Assembly (NCBI GenBank): GCA_017852835.1
Contig: JAFMKS010000007.1
Location: 1-58,583, forward strand
Direction of reading: 5' to 3'
DNA from: Paracoccaceae bacterium
GTDB taxonomy: Bacteria; Pseudomonadota; Alphaproteobacteria; Rhodobacterales; Rhodobacteraceae
DNA length: 58,583 nt
The notes under the pieces were generated by a model that saw only the letters and a list, made by a program, of their open reading frames with translations, made no database searches and was not told the origin of the DNA. Numbering within the stretch: the stretch's first letter is position 1; every line of letters begins with the position of its first letter. The position numbers and the translations under genes were made by a program. Positions 29,006 through 38,393 of the stretch are shown one piece after another.

Positions 29006-29485
29006 ATTTCTGCGTCCTTTGATCAGACCTCTCATTACCTTGGTGGATGTCAGTGCGGAAACATCCGCTATGCTATTTCGGCGGATTCTATTGTAGCCTA
29101 TTGTTTTCATTGCTTAGATTGTCAGGCTAAAAGCAATAGTGCATTTGGCATATCTGTTTGGTTTTCCACGTCGCAATTTAAGATCATGCAAGGCCAGTTG
29201 GCCCAGTACACTTTTACGCTTGATAGTGGCGAAGAAAAGCTTTGCGCTTTCTGTCCCGATTGCGGTTCACGCATCTATAACACGGTTACCGATTAGAGTG
29301 ATATTTTAAGTATCAAAGGTGGTTCGCTGGACATGATACATCGCACTAATCCTGTTGGACATATATGGACAGACAGCGCGCTTGAATGGATCAAACAGGT
29401 AAATTTGCAAGGGTACATTTACACACATCAACCCGTCAGTTTTGGTGATATGATTGCGAAATTTGTACCGCCAGTGTTGGATTAA
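29006..29485 (+). pseudogene. Decayed GFA-family (glutathione-dependent formaldehyde-activating type) gene
   Basis: One frame reads through a complete GFA protein: HYLGGCQCGNIRY, CFHCLDCQ, then FCPDCGSRIYNT carry the zinc-binding cysteines of this family (structural CxC and CxxC sets). Translation is broken by an in-frame TAG at 29294-29296, after which the frame goes on (ILSIKGGSLDM, then WTDSALEWIKQ) to TAA 29483-29485. No ATG is present; where a start is expected, AGGGG (28994-28998) is followed 7 nt later by ATT (29006), as if ATG had mutated. The cysteines are still intact, so decay looks recent. Confidence 0.8.
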
Positions 29486-30789
29486 ACTCCGAAACGATCA
29501 CGCAACCCATACCATGTCATAGCCAGTACCAATAGGGGAGAACGTAGCAATGTGCCCCCAGGAAAGCGCTGACTTGGTACAGATGCCATGGCGTCAAAGC
29601 CCGTGCTGTCACCATGAATCGCTTGCGCAATCAACTGACCCGCATGCGTGGCTGTTCCAACGCCATGGCCTGAATACCCTGTCGCTGCCCAACTGTTTTT
29701 CGAGGGTCGCGCGAAATAGGGCATCCGCCGAATGGTGATCCCCAATGTTCCCCCCCACGCGTAATCGATTTTGACATCGCGTAACTGTGGGAAAATTTCC
29801 AACATTGGTTTGCGCACAGTGGCTGCGATATCCTTGGGAAATTGATACCCATAATTTTCACCACCCCCAAACAGCAATCTGTTGTCTGGTGATTTGCGGA
29901 AATAATTGACAACAAATTTACTGTCGGCGACGGCAATGTTGTCGTTTGGGATCACGTCCAGATCATTGTCGAGTGGTTCGGTTGCAACGATGAAATTGTT
30001 GATGGGCATGATCCGCGCAGCAAGATTGGGTTCCAAATCACCCAAATATCCATTGCAGGCATAAACAACGTGATCGCAGGATACTGACCCATGTTCCGTT
30101 ATCACTTGAATTTTGTGTGGCTCGTGTTTGATCTGCGTGACCAGGGATTGTTCAAAAAATTGAACACCCAAATGCTGCGCAGCATTGGCCAATCCCAAAA
30201 CGTATTTCAGCGGGTGCAGATGCGCAGAATTCCAATCAATGAAACCACCGTGATAGGCCTCTGAAACACATAGCCTGCGCCCCTCAGCCACACTCAGCGA
30301 TTGGACATGTGCCGCATGGTAGGTTTGACGCAAGAAATCAGCATACTGACGCATCTGATCCCCAAGTCTTGGGGTGTGACCCAGATTTGCAACACCTGGC
30401 GTTAGGTCGCAATCAATGTCAAACTTGTTAATCAGTGATTTAACCAATGCTTGTGCGTCTAGCGCCATTTTCCACAACACACGTGCAGCATCACCACCCA
30501 GCAAATCAATCAGGTCATCCTGATCCATCCGTTGGCCCATGCCCAACTGACCACCATTGCGTCCTGATGCACCAAAACCTATGCGCTGTGCCTCAAGAAT
30601 TGTTACGGAATACCCCAATTCGGCCAAATGAAGCGCCGTTGAAATACCCGTAAATCCTGCGCCAATTACACAAACATCCGCCCGTTCTGAACCCATCAGT
30701 GCTGGGCAGGGTGCCAGAGGCTTGGCGACGGCGGCATACCAACTTTTGGGGTATTCGCCACGACGATCATTTGCATACAGCAGGTTCAT
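29482..30789 (-). CDS. FAD-dependent amine oxidoreductase (PuuB/DAO family)
   Basis: A 435-aa flavoprotein of the D-amino-acid oxidase fold. The dinucleotide motif VCVIGAGFTGISTALHLAELG and the following E (ILEA) are at the N-terminus; GASGRNGGQL and the C-terminal GYSGHGVGTATHAGQLIA complete the pattern of gamma-glutamylputrescine oxidase-like enzymes. It probably oxidises a gamma-glutamylated amine to an aldehyde. ATG 30789 overlaps the stop of the upstream ligase as ATGA, so it is translationally coupled and the last gene of the leftward cluster. Confidence 0.85.
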   Translation of the reverse strand: MNLLYANDRRGEYPKSWYAAVAKPLAPCPALMGSERADVCVIGAGFTGISTALHLAELGYSVTILEAQRIGFGASGRNGGQLGMGQRMDQDDLIDLLGGDAARVLWKMALDAQALVKSLINKFDIDCDLTPGVANLGHTPRLGDQMRQYADFLRQTYHAAHVQSLSVAEGRRLCVSEAYHGGFIDWNSAHLHPLKYVLGLANAAQHLGVQFFEQSLVTQIKHEPHKIQVITEHGSVSCDHVVYACNGYLGDLEPNLAARIMPINNFIVATEPLDNDLDVIPNDNIAVADSKFVVNYFRKSPDNRLLFGGGENYGYQFPKDIAATVRKPMLEIFPQLRDVKIDYAWGGTLGITIRRMPYFARPSKNSWAATGYSGHGVGTATHAGQLIAQAIHGDSTGFDAMASVPSQRFPGGTLLRSPLLVLAMTWYGLRDRFGV

Positions 30790-32156
30790 ACGTTTAACAG
30801 CAGATGTTCGCGTTCCCACGGGCTGATCACTTGCAAAAACTCTTCGTATTCCGTGCGTTTTACTATGGAATAAACACGTGCAAATTCGGGTCCTAAAATT
30901 TCGTGAAGCTCCTCAGATGTTTCGAATAAATCCAGCGCCTCACCCATGACACGCGGTATATCCTCATCCCCTTCATAGGCATCACCTTTGAATTGTTTGG
31001 TCGGGCGAATTTCGTTGACCATGCCCAAATACCCGCACGCCAGCGATGCCGCGATCCCCAAGTAGGGATTGCAATCCATACCCGCCAAACGATTTTCCAC
31101 GCGCCGTCCTTTGGCATCAGACAATGGAATGCGAATACCAGTCGTGCGATTGTCGCGCGCCCATTCCAAATTGATGGGGGCTGCATGATCTTTCACATAA
31201 CGCCGATATGAATTTACATAGGGCGCTAAGACCGCAATGGCCGCGGGCAAGTATTTCTGCAGGCCGCCGATGAAATAGAAAAACAGATCTGTTTCGCCAC
31301 CTTGCGGACCAGCAAAAATATTCTGCCCAGTTTCCGTATCGATGATCGAATGGTGGATATGCATTGCGCTGCCAGGCTCATCCTCGATCGGTTTTGCCAT
31401 AAAGGTTGCAAAACAATCGTGACGCAGTGCGGCCTCTCGGATTAATCGTTTGAAATAAAATACCTCGTCCGCAAGGCGAACGGGATCACCGTGGCGTAGG
31501 TTGATCTCCAATTGGCCTGCACCGCCTTCTTGGGTGATGCCATCAATTTCAAATCCCTGCGCTTCTGCAAAATCATAAATATCGTCGATCACAGGTCCAA
31601 ATTCATCCACCGCGGTCATGGAATAGGCCTGTCGCGCGGCCGCTGGTCGGCCCGAACGTCCCATCATGGGTTGGATTGATTTCGCTGGATCGATGTTGCG
31701 AGCAACCAAAAAGAATTCCATTTCTGGCGCAACAACAGGCATCCATCCCTTTTTTTGATAGAGCTCAACAACACGTTTCAAAACGTTGCGGGGGGCAAAG
31801 GGAACGGGTTCCCCTTTGCGATCAAAGGCATCGTGAATGACCTGAAGCGTCCAATCCCCCGTCCATGGTGCCGCTGATGTCGTGGAATGATCGGGCCGCA
31901 TAATCATATCCCGCTCAATAAACCCCTCTGCACCTGCGGCTTCGCCCCAATCGCCTGTGATCGTTTGGTAAAATATCGAATCTGGCAAATGAAACGAACC
32001 TTGGCGGGCGTATTTCGCCGCAGGCACGGCCTTGCCGCGCGCGATGCCCGGCAAATCGGCGATGACGCACTCAACTTCGTCGAGTTTTCGCCCCGTTAGA
32101 TAGTCTTGGGCGTGCTGAGGGAGTGAAGATATAAGGGTTTCAAGGTCATTGGACAT
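30786..32156 (-). CDS. Glutamine-synthetase-like ligase (PuuA-type)
   Basis: A 456-aa member of the glutamine synthetase superfamily. It has the catalytic blocks EMEFFLVARN, GGAGQLEINLRHGDPVRLADE, FMAKPIEDEPGSAMHIHHS and NLEWARDNRTTGIRIP, with RVENRLAGMDCNPYL. The replacement of canonical GlnA motifs and the neighbours (amidotransferase, amine oxidase) suggest ATP-dependent gamma-glutamylation of an amine, as in PuuA. Its ATG shares a base with the upstream stop (TAATG) and its stop overlaps the oxidase start. Substrate not shown. Confidence 0.87.
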   Translation of the reverse strand: MSNDLETLISSLPQHAQDYLTGRKLDEVECVIADLPGIARGKAVPAAKYARQGSFHLPDSIFYQTITGDWGEAAGAEGFIERDMIMRPDHSTTSAAPWTGDWTLQVIHDAFDRKGEPVPFAPRNVLKRVVELYQKKGWMPVVAPEMEFFLVARNIDPAKSIQPMMGRSGRPAAARQAYSMTAVDEFGPVIDDIYDFAEAQGFEIDGITQEGGAGQLEINLRHGDPVRLADEVFYFKRLIREAALRHDCFATFMAKPIEDEPGSAMHIHHSIIDTETGQNIFAGPQGGETDLFFYFIGGLQKYLPAAIAVLAPYVNSYRRYVKDHAAPINLEWARDNRTTGIRIPLSDAKGRRVENRLAGMDCNPYLGIAASLACGYLGMVNEIRPTKQFKGDAYEGDEDIPRVMGEALDLFETSEELHEILGPEFARVYSIVKRTEYEEFLQVISPWEREHLLLNV

Positions 32157-32842
32157 TACGTCCTCTTTTCTTGTTGGAAATGACGCGCAATTTTGTCGGC
32201 CATTTCGGGTTGTGCAGCCTGCTCTTGCAGTCGCGATTTTGCTGAGTTTAGCAGATCATCTGGAACTACACCCTGACCACGGTGATCAATCAAACCCTTG
32301 GTAAAAGAGGCGTCAAATTCAGGATGGGGTTGAAATGTTAAAATGTGATCGCCGTAGCTTAGAACAGCGTTCGCGCAAAAATCGGATTGCCCAATCACCT
32401 GCGCGTCTTCTGGAAGCGCAACAACTTGATCCTGATGCCAGGCGTTTAGGGAATAAGTTTGACCATCGATTTCATAATCCGTCAGGCCAACACTCCAACC
32501 GCCTTTGAATTTTTCGACGCGGCCACCAAGGGCCTGTGCGATGATCTGATGTCCAAAGCAAATGCCGACCAATGGGCGTTTGTCGTGACGAATTTTGCGG
32601 ATCAAATCCTCTAAGGGGGGGATCCAATCGTGGGGTTCATACGCGCCATGTTTTGACCCCGTAATTAACCAGCCATCGGCCGCCTCTGGCCCATTAGGAA
32701 AAACGCCATCTACGACGGCGTATGTTTCGAATTCAAAATCATATGACCCAAGCAATTTTTTGAACAGGGCATCATAATCGCCCAAATCATTGATAAGGGC
32801 ATCCGGTGAATGGCCAGTGGCAAGAATGCCAATTTTCATCAT
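32156..32842 (-). CDS. Class I glutamine amidotransferase-like hydrolase
   Basis: A 228-aa GATase-1 domain protein. The nucleophile elbow GICFGHQIIAQALGG has the catalytic Cys, and FQPHPEF has the His and Glu of the triad. It resembles GMP-synthase-like stand-alone amidotransferases. In this cluster it could hydrolyse a gamma-glutamyl amide (a PuuD-like role), though PuuD proper belongs to another branch. The start is the first of two ATGs, with AGG 6 nt upstream. Confidence 0.85.
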   Translation of the reverse strand: MMKIGILATGHSPDALINDLGDYDALFKKLLGSYDFEFETYAVVDGVFPNGPEAADGWLITGSKHGAYEPHDWIPPLEDLIRKIRHDKRPLVGICFGHQIIAQALGGRVEKFKGGWSVGLTDYEIDGQTYSLNAWHQDQVVALPEDAQVIGQSDFCANAVLSYGDHILTFQPHPEFDASFTKGLIDHRGQGVVPDDLLNSAKSRLQEQAAQPEMADKIARHFQQEKRT

Positions 32843-32867
32843 CTTAAACCTACTTTAATTCAGGGTA

Positions 32868-34184
32868 TCATACGGTTTCTAAATATGATTTCCAATGTTC
32901 GGACACATCGATTTCTGCCAAGAGCGACAGCTCTTGTTGTTTTGTCAGGCACAGGTTTTCGATCAATGCCTGAGGCAAAATGCGTGCGATCAGCGGATCG
33001 CTTTCGAATGCGTCAATTGCATCCTGCCACGTTGGGGCAAGTTGGGGTAAATCCAGATCATAGGCGTTTCCTGTGATCGGATCAGGTGGAACCATCTCAT
33101 CTTCAATACCTGCAAATGCCGCTCCTAGGATCACAGACAGGACTAGGTATGGATTGATATCCCCACCTGCAACACGGTGTTCGATACGTCGTGCTTTTGG
33201 ATGGCTTTCTGGAATACGAAGGGCCGAAGTGCGATTTTCATAAGCCCAGCTTGCGCCTGTCGGAGCGTGCGTGTCGGGCACCAGACGTTCGTAACTATTG
33301 CCATGTGGGGCAAAGACCAAGGTGGATGCGGCCATCGCCTCAAGGCACCCTGCAACAGCATGGCGCAGCATTGCGGTCCCATCGGCTCCGCCATTGTCAA
33401 ATATGTTGTTCCCCTCTTCATCCAAGACTGAGAAATGCACATGCATTCCATTTCCAGCCTCTTGGGCAAAGGGTTTGGCCATAAAGGTCGCTGCCATTCT
33501 GTGTTTTCGCGCAAGTCCCCGAACAAGCGATTTGAATAGCCAAGTGTCATCGGCTGCGCGCATTGCATCGGAATGTGTCAGGTTCACTTCGAATTGGCCC
33601 AAGCCTGCCTCGGAAATGGCGGTTTGTGCATCGATCCCCATAAGTTCGCAGGCATCGTAAAGTTCCGAAAAATAGGCATCAAAACTGTCCAACTGGCGAA
33701 GTGACATATAGGCCCGTCCGACAAGGGGACGCCCACTTTGCGGATTGATGGGTGGGCTTAGGTTTTCGTGACTATCGTCAACCAAATAAAATTCTAATTC
33801 GGTTGCTGCCACAACCTGCCAACCGCGGGTGGCATAGCGGTCCAATACCCGTGCGAGTGCGTGACGGGGATCCCCCGCAAAAGGTGTGCGATCAACCTCA
33901 TACGTCCACATGGGGACAAAGAATGTCGGCACGTCCAGCCAAGGCATTGGAACCGGTCCGCGGTCCGTTGGCAGAAGAATTCCGTCCGCATCCCCTGTTT
34001 CAAACACGAGTGGGCTGTTTTTGATGTCCGATCCCCAAACGTCCAGGTTTAGGGCAGACAAGGGCAGTTTGATCGCCCCTTTATCAACAGTGTCATAATC
34101 GGAGATGGGTAGACGTTTTCCCCGCATCTGACCATTCAGGTCGCATGTTGCAACCCTGAACGTCCGGAATTGGTTCAAATCCAT
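32868..34184 (-). CDS. Second glutamine-synthetase-like ligase
   Basis: A 438-aa paralogue of the GS-like ligase at 30786-32156. It shows the same blocks: TELEFYLVDDS, GLGQFEVNLTHSDAMRAADD, FMAKPFAQEAGNGMHVHFS, SWAYENRTSALRIP and RIEHRVAGGDINPYL. It is clearly diverged from its partner, so the two may act on different amines or on the two ends of a diamine. ATG 34184 has GAGG 5 nt upstream; the frame is open 9 codons further. It is the first catabolic gene after the transporter. Confidence 0.87.
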   Translation of the reverse strand: MDLNQFRTFRVATCDLNGQMRGKRLPISDYDTVDKGAIKLPLSALNLDVWGSDIKNSPLVFETGDADGILLPTDRGPVPMPWLDVPTFFVPMWTYEVDRTPFAGDPRHALARVLDRYATRGWQVVAATELEFYLVDDSHENLSPPINPQSGRPLVGRAYMSLRQLDSFDAYFSELYDACELMGIDAQTAISEAGLGQFEVNLTHSDAMRAADDTWLFKSLVRGLARKHRMAATFMAKPFAQEAGNGMHVHFSVLDEEGNNIFDNGGADGTAMLRHAVAGCLEAMAASTLVFAPHGNSYERLVPDTHAPTGASWAYENRTSALRIPESHPKARRIEHRVAGGDINPYLVLSVILGAAFAGIEDEMVPPDPITGNAYDLDLPQLAPTWQDAIDAFESDPLIARILPQALIENLCLTKQQELSLLAEIDVSEHWKSYLETV

Positions 34185-34267
34185 GAGAGCCTCATTCAAA
34201 AATTTGATCAAATTATTTCACCACCATTGTCTTTTGTCTAGTAGAGAGGTGAAATTTTTTAGTTTGC

Positions 34268-35074
34268 TTAACGGATGATATTCATCCGCAGTGTAATTTT
34301 GCCACGATCTGAGGTGGGCAAATGGCGGTTCAATCGTTTATTAACAAGGCCATAGAGGCCAATCACGATCAATGTCAGGACAATAAAATATCCCGCTAAA
34401 ATCGGATAAGGGACAAAGGGATTGAAAGTTTTGTCCGCAAAATAGTTTGCGTAATAAAGCGCATCACCGCGTTGACGTGTTGTGGGAAAGCCTGAAAAAA
34501 ACACCAGTGTTGTCGCGTGAAACAAAAAGATAGCTTCATTGGTATAGGCAGGCCAGGCCAGCCGCAGCATCGTTGGCCAAGTGATCCGTCGAAACCGTTT
34601 CCATCCCGTCAGGCCATAGGCATCGGCGGCCTCAATATCGCTCTTGGGAATGGATTGAAGCGCACCATAAAAAATTTCGCCCGTGTAGGCAGATGTATTG
34701 AGAAATAGGACAACAAGCGCACCAATCCATGCCGAGGTGAACGGTCCAAATACTGGGAAACTTTGTTTCAGAGACAGGAATAGGAAATAGGCGAAGAAGA
34801 ACTGGATAAAGAGTGGGGAGCCGCGAAAGATGAATATCGTCCATTCAGCACTGCGTCGAAAGATTGGATTGGTGGACATCTTACCAAGCGCAAGAAACGT
34901 CGCAAAGAAAAATCCAGAAAGCAGGGCCAGCACACCAAAATAAATGTTCCAGATCATGCCCGATCCGATCAGCGTAAATTGGTGGCAGAGCGTGAATTCA
35001 TTGCGCGGCAATAAACGTTCCCCAATTCCAATGGAACGCAGGCCATAATCTGCGATGATGTCCCAACAACTCAT
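34268..35074 (-). CDS. Polar amino acid ABC transporter permease (HisM-like)
   Basis: An inner-membrane permease of 268 aa with about five hydrophobic segments and the ABC coupling motif AADAYGLTGWKRFRRITWP (EAA loop). It forms the translocation pore with the permease encoded just upstream, overlapping it by 4 nt. N-terminal residues before IWNIYFGVLALLSGFFFATFL suggest the first helix starts near residue 42; the exact start is uncertain, but ATG 35074 overlaps the upstream stop as expected. Confidence 0.87.
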   Translation of the reverse strand: MSCWDIIADYGLRSIGIGERLLPRNEFTLCHQFTLIGSGMIWNIYFGVLALLSGFFFATFLALGKMSTNPIFRRSAEWTIFIFRGSPLFIQFFFAYFLFLSLKQSFPVFGPFTSAWIGALVVLFLNTSAYTGEIFYGALQSIPKSDIEAADAYGLTGWKRFRRITWPTMLRLAWPAYTNEAIFLFHATTLVFFSGFPTTRQRGDALYYANYFADKTFNPFVPYPILAGYFIVLTLIVIGLYGLVNKRLNRHLPTSDRGKITLRMNIIR

Positions 35075-35955
35075 ACTTCGGCCCTCCGCTGCGCTTCGCC
35101 TGCGGCTGTCGCCTGTCCATGTGTCAAACGTTTCATAAGTCGGTCTAATACGACTTCAGACACCTTTGTGAACATCAGGTAAAATACCAATAGGGCGAGG
35201 AAATACCACATGCGCCAATCGGGATGCGGATAATCGGTAAAGCGTGCGGTTTTGGACCCACCCAGTTCGCGCGCCCAATATACAATATCCTCAACCCCCA
35301 AAAGGAACAAAAGCGGCGTGGCCTTGATCAAGACCATCCATAAATTCCCAAGTCCAGGAAGCGCATAGACCCACATTTGTGGCACTGTGATACGCCAAAA
35401 CACCTGCGATGATGTCATACCGTAGGCATATGCTGTTTCCTGTTGCGCATAGGGCACGGCACGCATGGCGCCAAACAAAACATTGGCTGAAAACGCCCCA
35501 AACACAATTGCAAAGGTAAAGACCGCAAGCGCAAATCCATAGGTTTCATGTATCCATTGCGGAGCGCTGCTCAGGGGGAGTTTTGCGGCCTGACACACCA
35601 CGAAATCATTCCCTTGTCTGATCGGTTCACTCCAATCTGGGCAGAATATTTTATGACGTGACCATTCCAGAAATTGGTCCAACGCGATGACGAAGAACAT
35701 AAAAAACGCAATATCAGGGACACCACGCACGATGGAGATATAGGCGCGACCAAACAGACTGAACAAGAGAATTTTTGAGCGTGCGGCCGTGGCACCCACA
35801 AATCCAAATCCCAAGGCACATGGTGCCGTAATTCCAAGTAATAAAAGCACCGTCAAAAAGGACCAATAAAATCCCATGTGTTTTGGTGTTGTGAGGTAAC
35901 ACAACATCCATTGGAATTGGCCTAGGCTGTCAGGATCGGTGCAAAATTCGAACAT
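35071..35955 (-). CDS. Polar amino acid ABC transporter permease (HisQ-like)
   Basis: The partner inner-membrane permease, 294 aa. The EAA loop is TAYAYGMTSSQVFWRITVPQM. It has a long periplasmic insertion between helices (SRHKIFCPDWSEPIRQGNDF), as in some roseobacter amino-acid importers. I start at ATG 35955 (MFEFCTDPDSL); the frame is open 31 codons upstream but runs through the hairpin after the binding-protein gene. It overlaps the next permease by 4 nt. Confidence 0.87.
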   Translation of the reverse strand: MFEFCTDPDSLGQFQWMLCYLTTPKHMGFYWSFLTVLLLLGITAPCALGFGFVGATAARSKILLFSLFGRAYISIVRGVPDIAFFMFFVIALDQFLEWSRHKIFCPDWSEPIRQGNDFVVCQAAKLPLSSAPQWIHETYGFALAVFTFAIVFGAFSANVLFGAMRAVPYAQQETAYAYGMTSSQVFWRITVPQMWVYALPGLGNLWMVLIKATPLLFLLGVEDIVYWARELGGSKTARFTDYPHPDWRMWYFLALLVFYLMFTKVSEVVLDRLMKRLTHGQATAAGEAQRRAEV

Positions 35956-35959
35956 ATTG

Positions 35960-36000
35960 TGGATCAAATAAAATTGCGGCACGCCGATCGCGTGCCGCAA
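35960..36000 (-). terminator. Attenuator-like hairpin between binding protein and permease genes
   Basis: An 11-bp perfect stem (35974-35984 with 35990-36000, arms TTGCGGCACGC/GCGTGCCGCAA) with a 5-nt loop is followed, read leftward, by TTTTATTTG. It lies inside the operon. It probably ends most transcripts after the binding protein and protects that mRNA, giving more binding protein than permease. Confidence 0.75.
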
Positions 36001-36013
36001 AAACGTGTTGTGA

Positions 36014-36742
36014 TTAGAACTGGCCTGATGTTGGCAACCATTCGCCAATCAGAACGTTCAATGTACCATCCGCTTTCATTTCACGGATCGCTGCTGAGAA
36101 CTTTTCACGCAGTTCCGCATCAGATTTGCGGAAGCCCATGCCGATGCCGCCGCCGATGTAGACATCATCACCTGAGAAGGACATGTCGCTGCTTTCAACG
36201 ACGATTGGCTCCAAGTACGCTTTGTCCGCCAAAACCGCGTCTGCTTCGCCTGAACGCACGGCTGCGATTGTTTCTTCTGGTGTTGCGAATTCAAGCAATG
36301 TCGCACCGCTTGACGCGATGTATGATGCTTGGATTGTGCTTGATTGTGCGGCGACAACGGCGCCAGATAAATCACCCGAGAAGCCTGACAATGTTGCGTA
36401 GGCTGATGCATCTGGCAATGTGTATTGCTCAGAGAAATCAATTACTTCCATACGCTCTGCAGTTACTGACATACCTGCGATGATTGTATCATAGTTACCT
36501 GATAGCAGGTTTGGAATGATGCTGTCCCATTCGTTTGTGACCCACTCGCACTTCAACTCTGCGCGTGCGCACAATTCGTCGCCCAATTCGCGTTCAAAGC
36601 CTGCAACTTCACCATTATCGTCAATGAAGTTGTAGGGAGGGTAGGCGCCCTCGGTTCCCATGCGAACGACCGAGTGGCCCGCCGCCATTGCAAATGTTGC
36701 GCTTAGGACCAGCGCGGTCGTACCCAAAACGATTGCTTTCAT
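36014..36742 (-). CDS. Polar amino acid/amine ABC transporter substrate-binding protein
   Basis: A periplasmic binding protein (242 aa) of the HisJ/ArtJ family. The signal peptide spans about 1-20 (MKAIVLGTTALVLSATFAMA). The family signature GAYPPYNFIDDNGEVAGFERELGDEL follows, with the second lobe DTIIAGMSVTAERMEVIDFS. Ligands are typically basic amino acids, opines or polyamine-like cations; here the cluster hints at an amine. ATG 36742 has GGGAGA 6 nt upstream. Confidence 0.9.
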   Translation of the reverse strand: MKAIVLGTTALVLSATFAMAAGHSVVRMGTEGAYPPYNFIDDNGEVAGFERELGDELCARAELKCEWVTNEWDSIIPNLLSGNYDTIIAGMSVTAERMEVIDFSEQYTLPDASAYATLSGFSGDLSGAVVAAQSSTIQASYIASSGATLLEFATPEETIAAVRSGEADAVLADKAYLEPIVVESSDMSFSGDDVYIGGGIGMGFRKSDAELREKFSAAIREMKADGTLNVLIGEWLPTSGQF

Positions 36743-36767
36743 TTTCTGTCTCCCAGTTTGTTTGAGT

Positions 36768-37535
36768 TTAATCAATTGACCCCAAGAACTCTTTCAGGCG
36801 TTCTGATTCAGGCGCACCAAACAGTTCTTTTGGATTTCCTTCTTCTTCGATGCGGCCCTGATGCAAAAAGATAACGTGATCTGATACATCCCGGGCCATA
36901 TTCATATCGTGCGTTACGATCATCATTGTGCGCCCTTCGTCGGCCAATCCTTTGATAACACGGATCACCTCTTGTTCCAATTCAGGATCAAGTGCTGATG
37001 TCGGTTCATCAAACAACAGTGCCTCTGGCTCCATACACAATGCACGTGCGATGGCGGCGCGCTGTTGCTGTCCACCTGACAGCTGGGCAGGATAGACATC
37101 ACATTTGTCGCCGATGCCAACTTGGGCCAAATACTTTCGCGCCGAGGCCTCAACTTCCCCCTTTTCGCGCTTTAGAACGCTGACAGGGGCTTCCATCACA
37201 TTTTCCAAAATTGTCATATGTGACCACAGATTGAATTGTTGGAACACCATGGACAGGTTTGTGCGAATCCGTGTGATTTGCTTTTGATCTGCGGGACGTC
37301 GTGCCGATCCTGATGTCCATTTTACAGGTTCACCCTTGAATGAAATCTCGCCCTCTTGGCTGTCTTCCAACAGGTTGCAACACCGCAGCAACGTCGATTT
37401 GCCAGAGCCTGATGAACCAATTAGGGAAATCACATCGCCGCGATGGGCCGAGACATCGACGCCTTTCAAAACCTTTAGATCACCATAGGCTTTGTGCAAA
37501 TTTGTAATTTGAATGACAGGGGTAGGCGGGTTCAC
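36768..37535 (-). CDS. Polar amino acid ABC transporter ATPase (HisP-like)
   Basis: The 255-aa ATPase of the importer. Walker [11 protein letters not shown]-loop MVFQQFNLW, signature LSGGQQQR and Walker [14 protein letters not shown] are intact, with H-loop VTHDM. I favour GTG 37535 (VNPPTPVIQ) because AGAGA lies 5 nt upstream; a TTG further up also fits. It is the first gene of the leftward cluster. Confidence 0.92.
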   Translation of the reverse strand: MNPPTPVIQITNLHKAYGDLKVLKGVDVSAHRGDVISLIGSSGSGKSTLLRCCNLLEDSQEGEISFKGEPVKWTSGSARRPADQKQITRIRTNLSMVFQQFNLWSHMTILENVMEAPVSVLKREKGEVEASARKYLAQVGIGDKCDVYPAQLSGGQQQRAAIARALCMEPEALLFDEPTSALDPELEQEVIRVIKGLADEGRTMMIVTHDMNMARDVSDHVIFLHQGRIEEEGNPKELFGAPESERLKEFLGSID

Positions 37536-37633
37536 GTGATTCTCTATTGTATATTTGATCAAATCTTAGGACAGGATATTCCGCGCAACAACACCCATAC
37601 ACCAACAACGGTTGCGAAATAATTCCAGGATCA

Positions 37634-38392
37634 TTAGGGGTGTTCAAATAAATTGCAAGGCGAACTTGAGGTAAGCACGGCAAGATAGTCCTGTTTCGCG
37701 ATTTTGATAATACTGCGTATCCCAAGGGTTTCAAAGTCTGAGAGTGGCAATGCGTTCAGGGCATTTTGCACTGCATGAAAAATAGCCTGCGCATCAAAAC
37801 GCGTTGCACAAATATACGGCAAAGCTGGGGTTGGGGATGTCCAGTGGACAACGCGCAAACTGCGGGTGAGATCGGTTTGATATCTGCACATAAGCGCCCA
37901 AGTATGCGCATCAATGGCGGCAAAATCAGCCAGTTTTTTCGAAACAGCCTGCGCCGAATTGATATGGGCATGTGTTTGCAACCCGCTGCTTGGGCGCATG
38001 TCTGCGTATTCCATTTCGGCGATGATCGCGGCCCAACCTGATTGCGATAAGGCTTCATTATACGCGATTCGTTTTTCGGCCAGGTCACCAAATTCGCCTA
38101 TTTCGCTATCCGCATGGACGATCACGGCGCTTCGATAATACCCTGGGGGACATCCCTCTAATCCATAATCGGGTGTGCCCACCAACTGTACGCGATCATG
38201 AAGGAATGTGCGATAGGGCATGCCGCATGTCTGCCCAAATAGCAAATCATCAGATTGCCAAAACGATGCCATGTCAGTGGGGCTGCTCAGACTTTCTGGA
38301 CCAAATCCCAAATTCGCACGAAGTGCGGCCCAAAGCCGATTATGCGCGTCCCGTAATTCGGGGCGATCATACATCGGCAGGCCTGCAATCAA
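37634..38392 (-). CDS. PhnD-like phosphate/phosphonate-type binding protein
   Basis: A 252-aa protein related to PhnD substrate-binding proteins: LPMYDRPELRDAHNRLW at the start, QTCGMPYRTFLHDRVQLVGTPDY, and SAQAVSKKLADFAAIDAHTWALM (the loop that holds the anion in PhnD). No signal peptide is visible, so it is probably cytoplasmic, as usual for this stand-alone branch. I choose TTG 38392 (MIAGLPMYD) with AAAGG 9 nt upstream; ATG 38374 is an alternative. It follows the TerB gene by one base. Confidence 0.78.
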   Translation of the reverse strand: MIAGLPMYDRPELRDAHNRLWAALRANLGFGPESLSSPTDMASFWQSDDLLFGQTCGMPYRTFLHDRVQLVGTPDYGLEGCPPGYYRSAVIVHADSEIGEFGDLAEKRIAYNEALSQSGWAAIIAEMEYADMRPSSGLQTHAHINSAQAVSKKLADFAAIDAHTWALMCRYQTDLTRSLRVVHWTSPTPALPYICATRFDAQAIFHAVQNALNALPLSDFETLGIRSIIKIAKQDYLAVLTSSSPCNLFEHP

Positions 38393-38393
38393 A

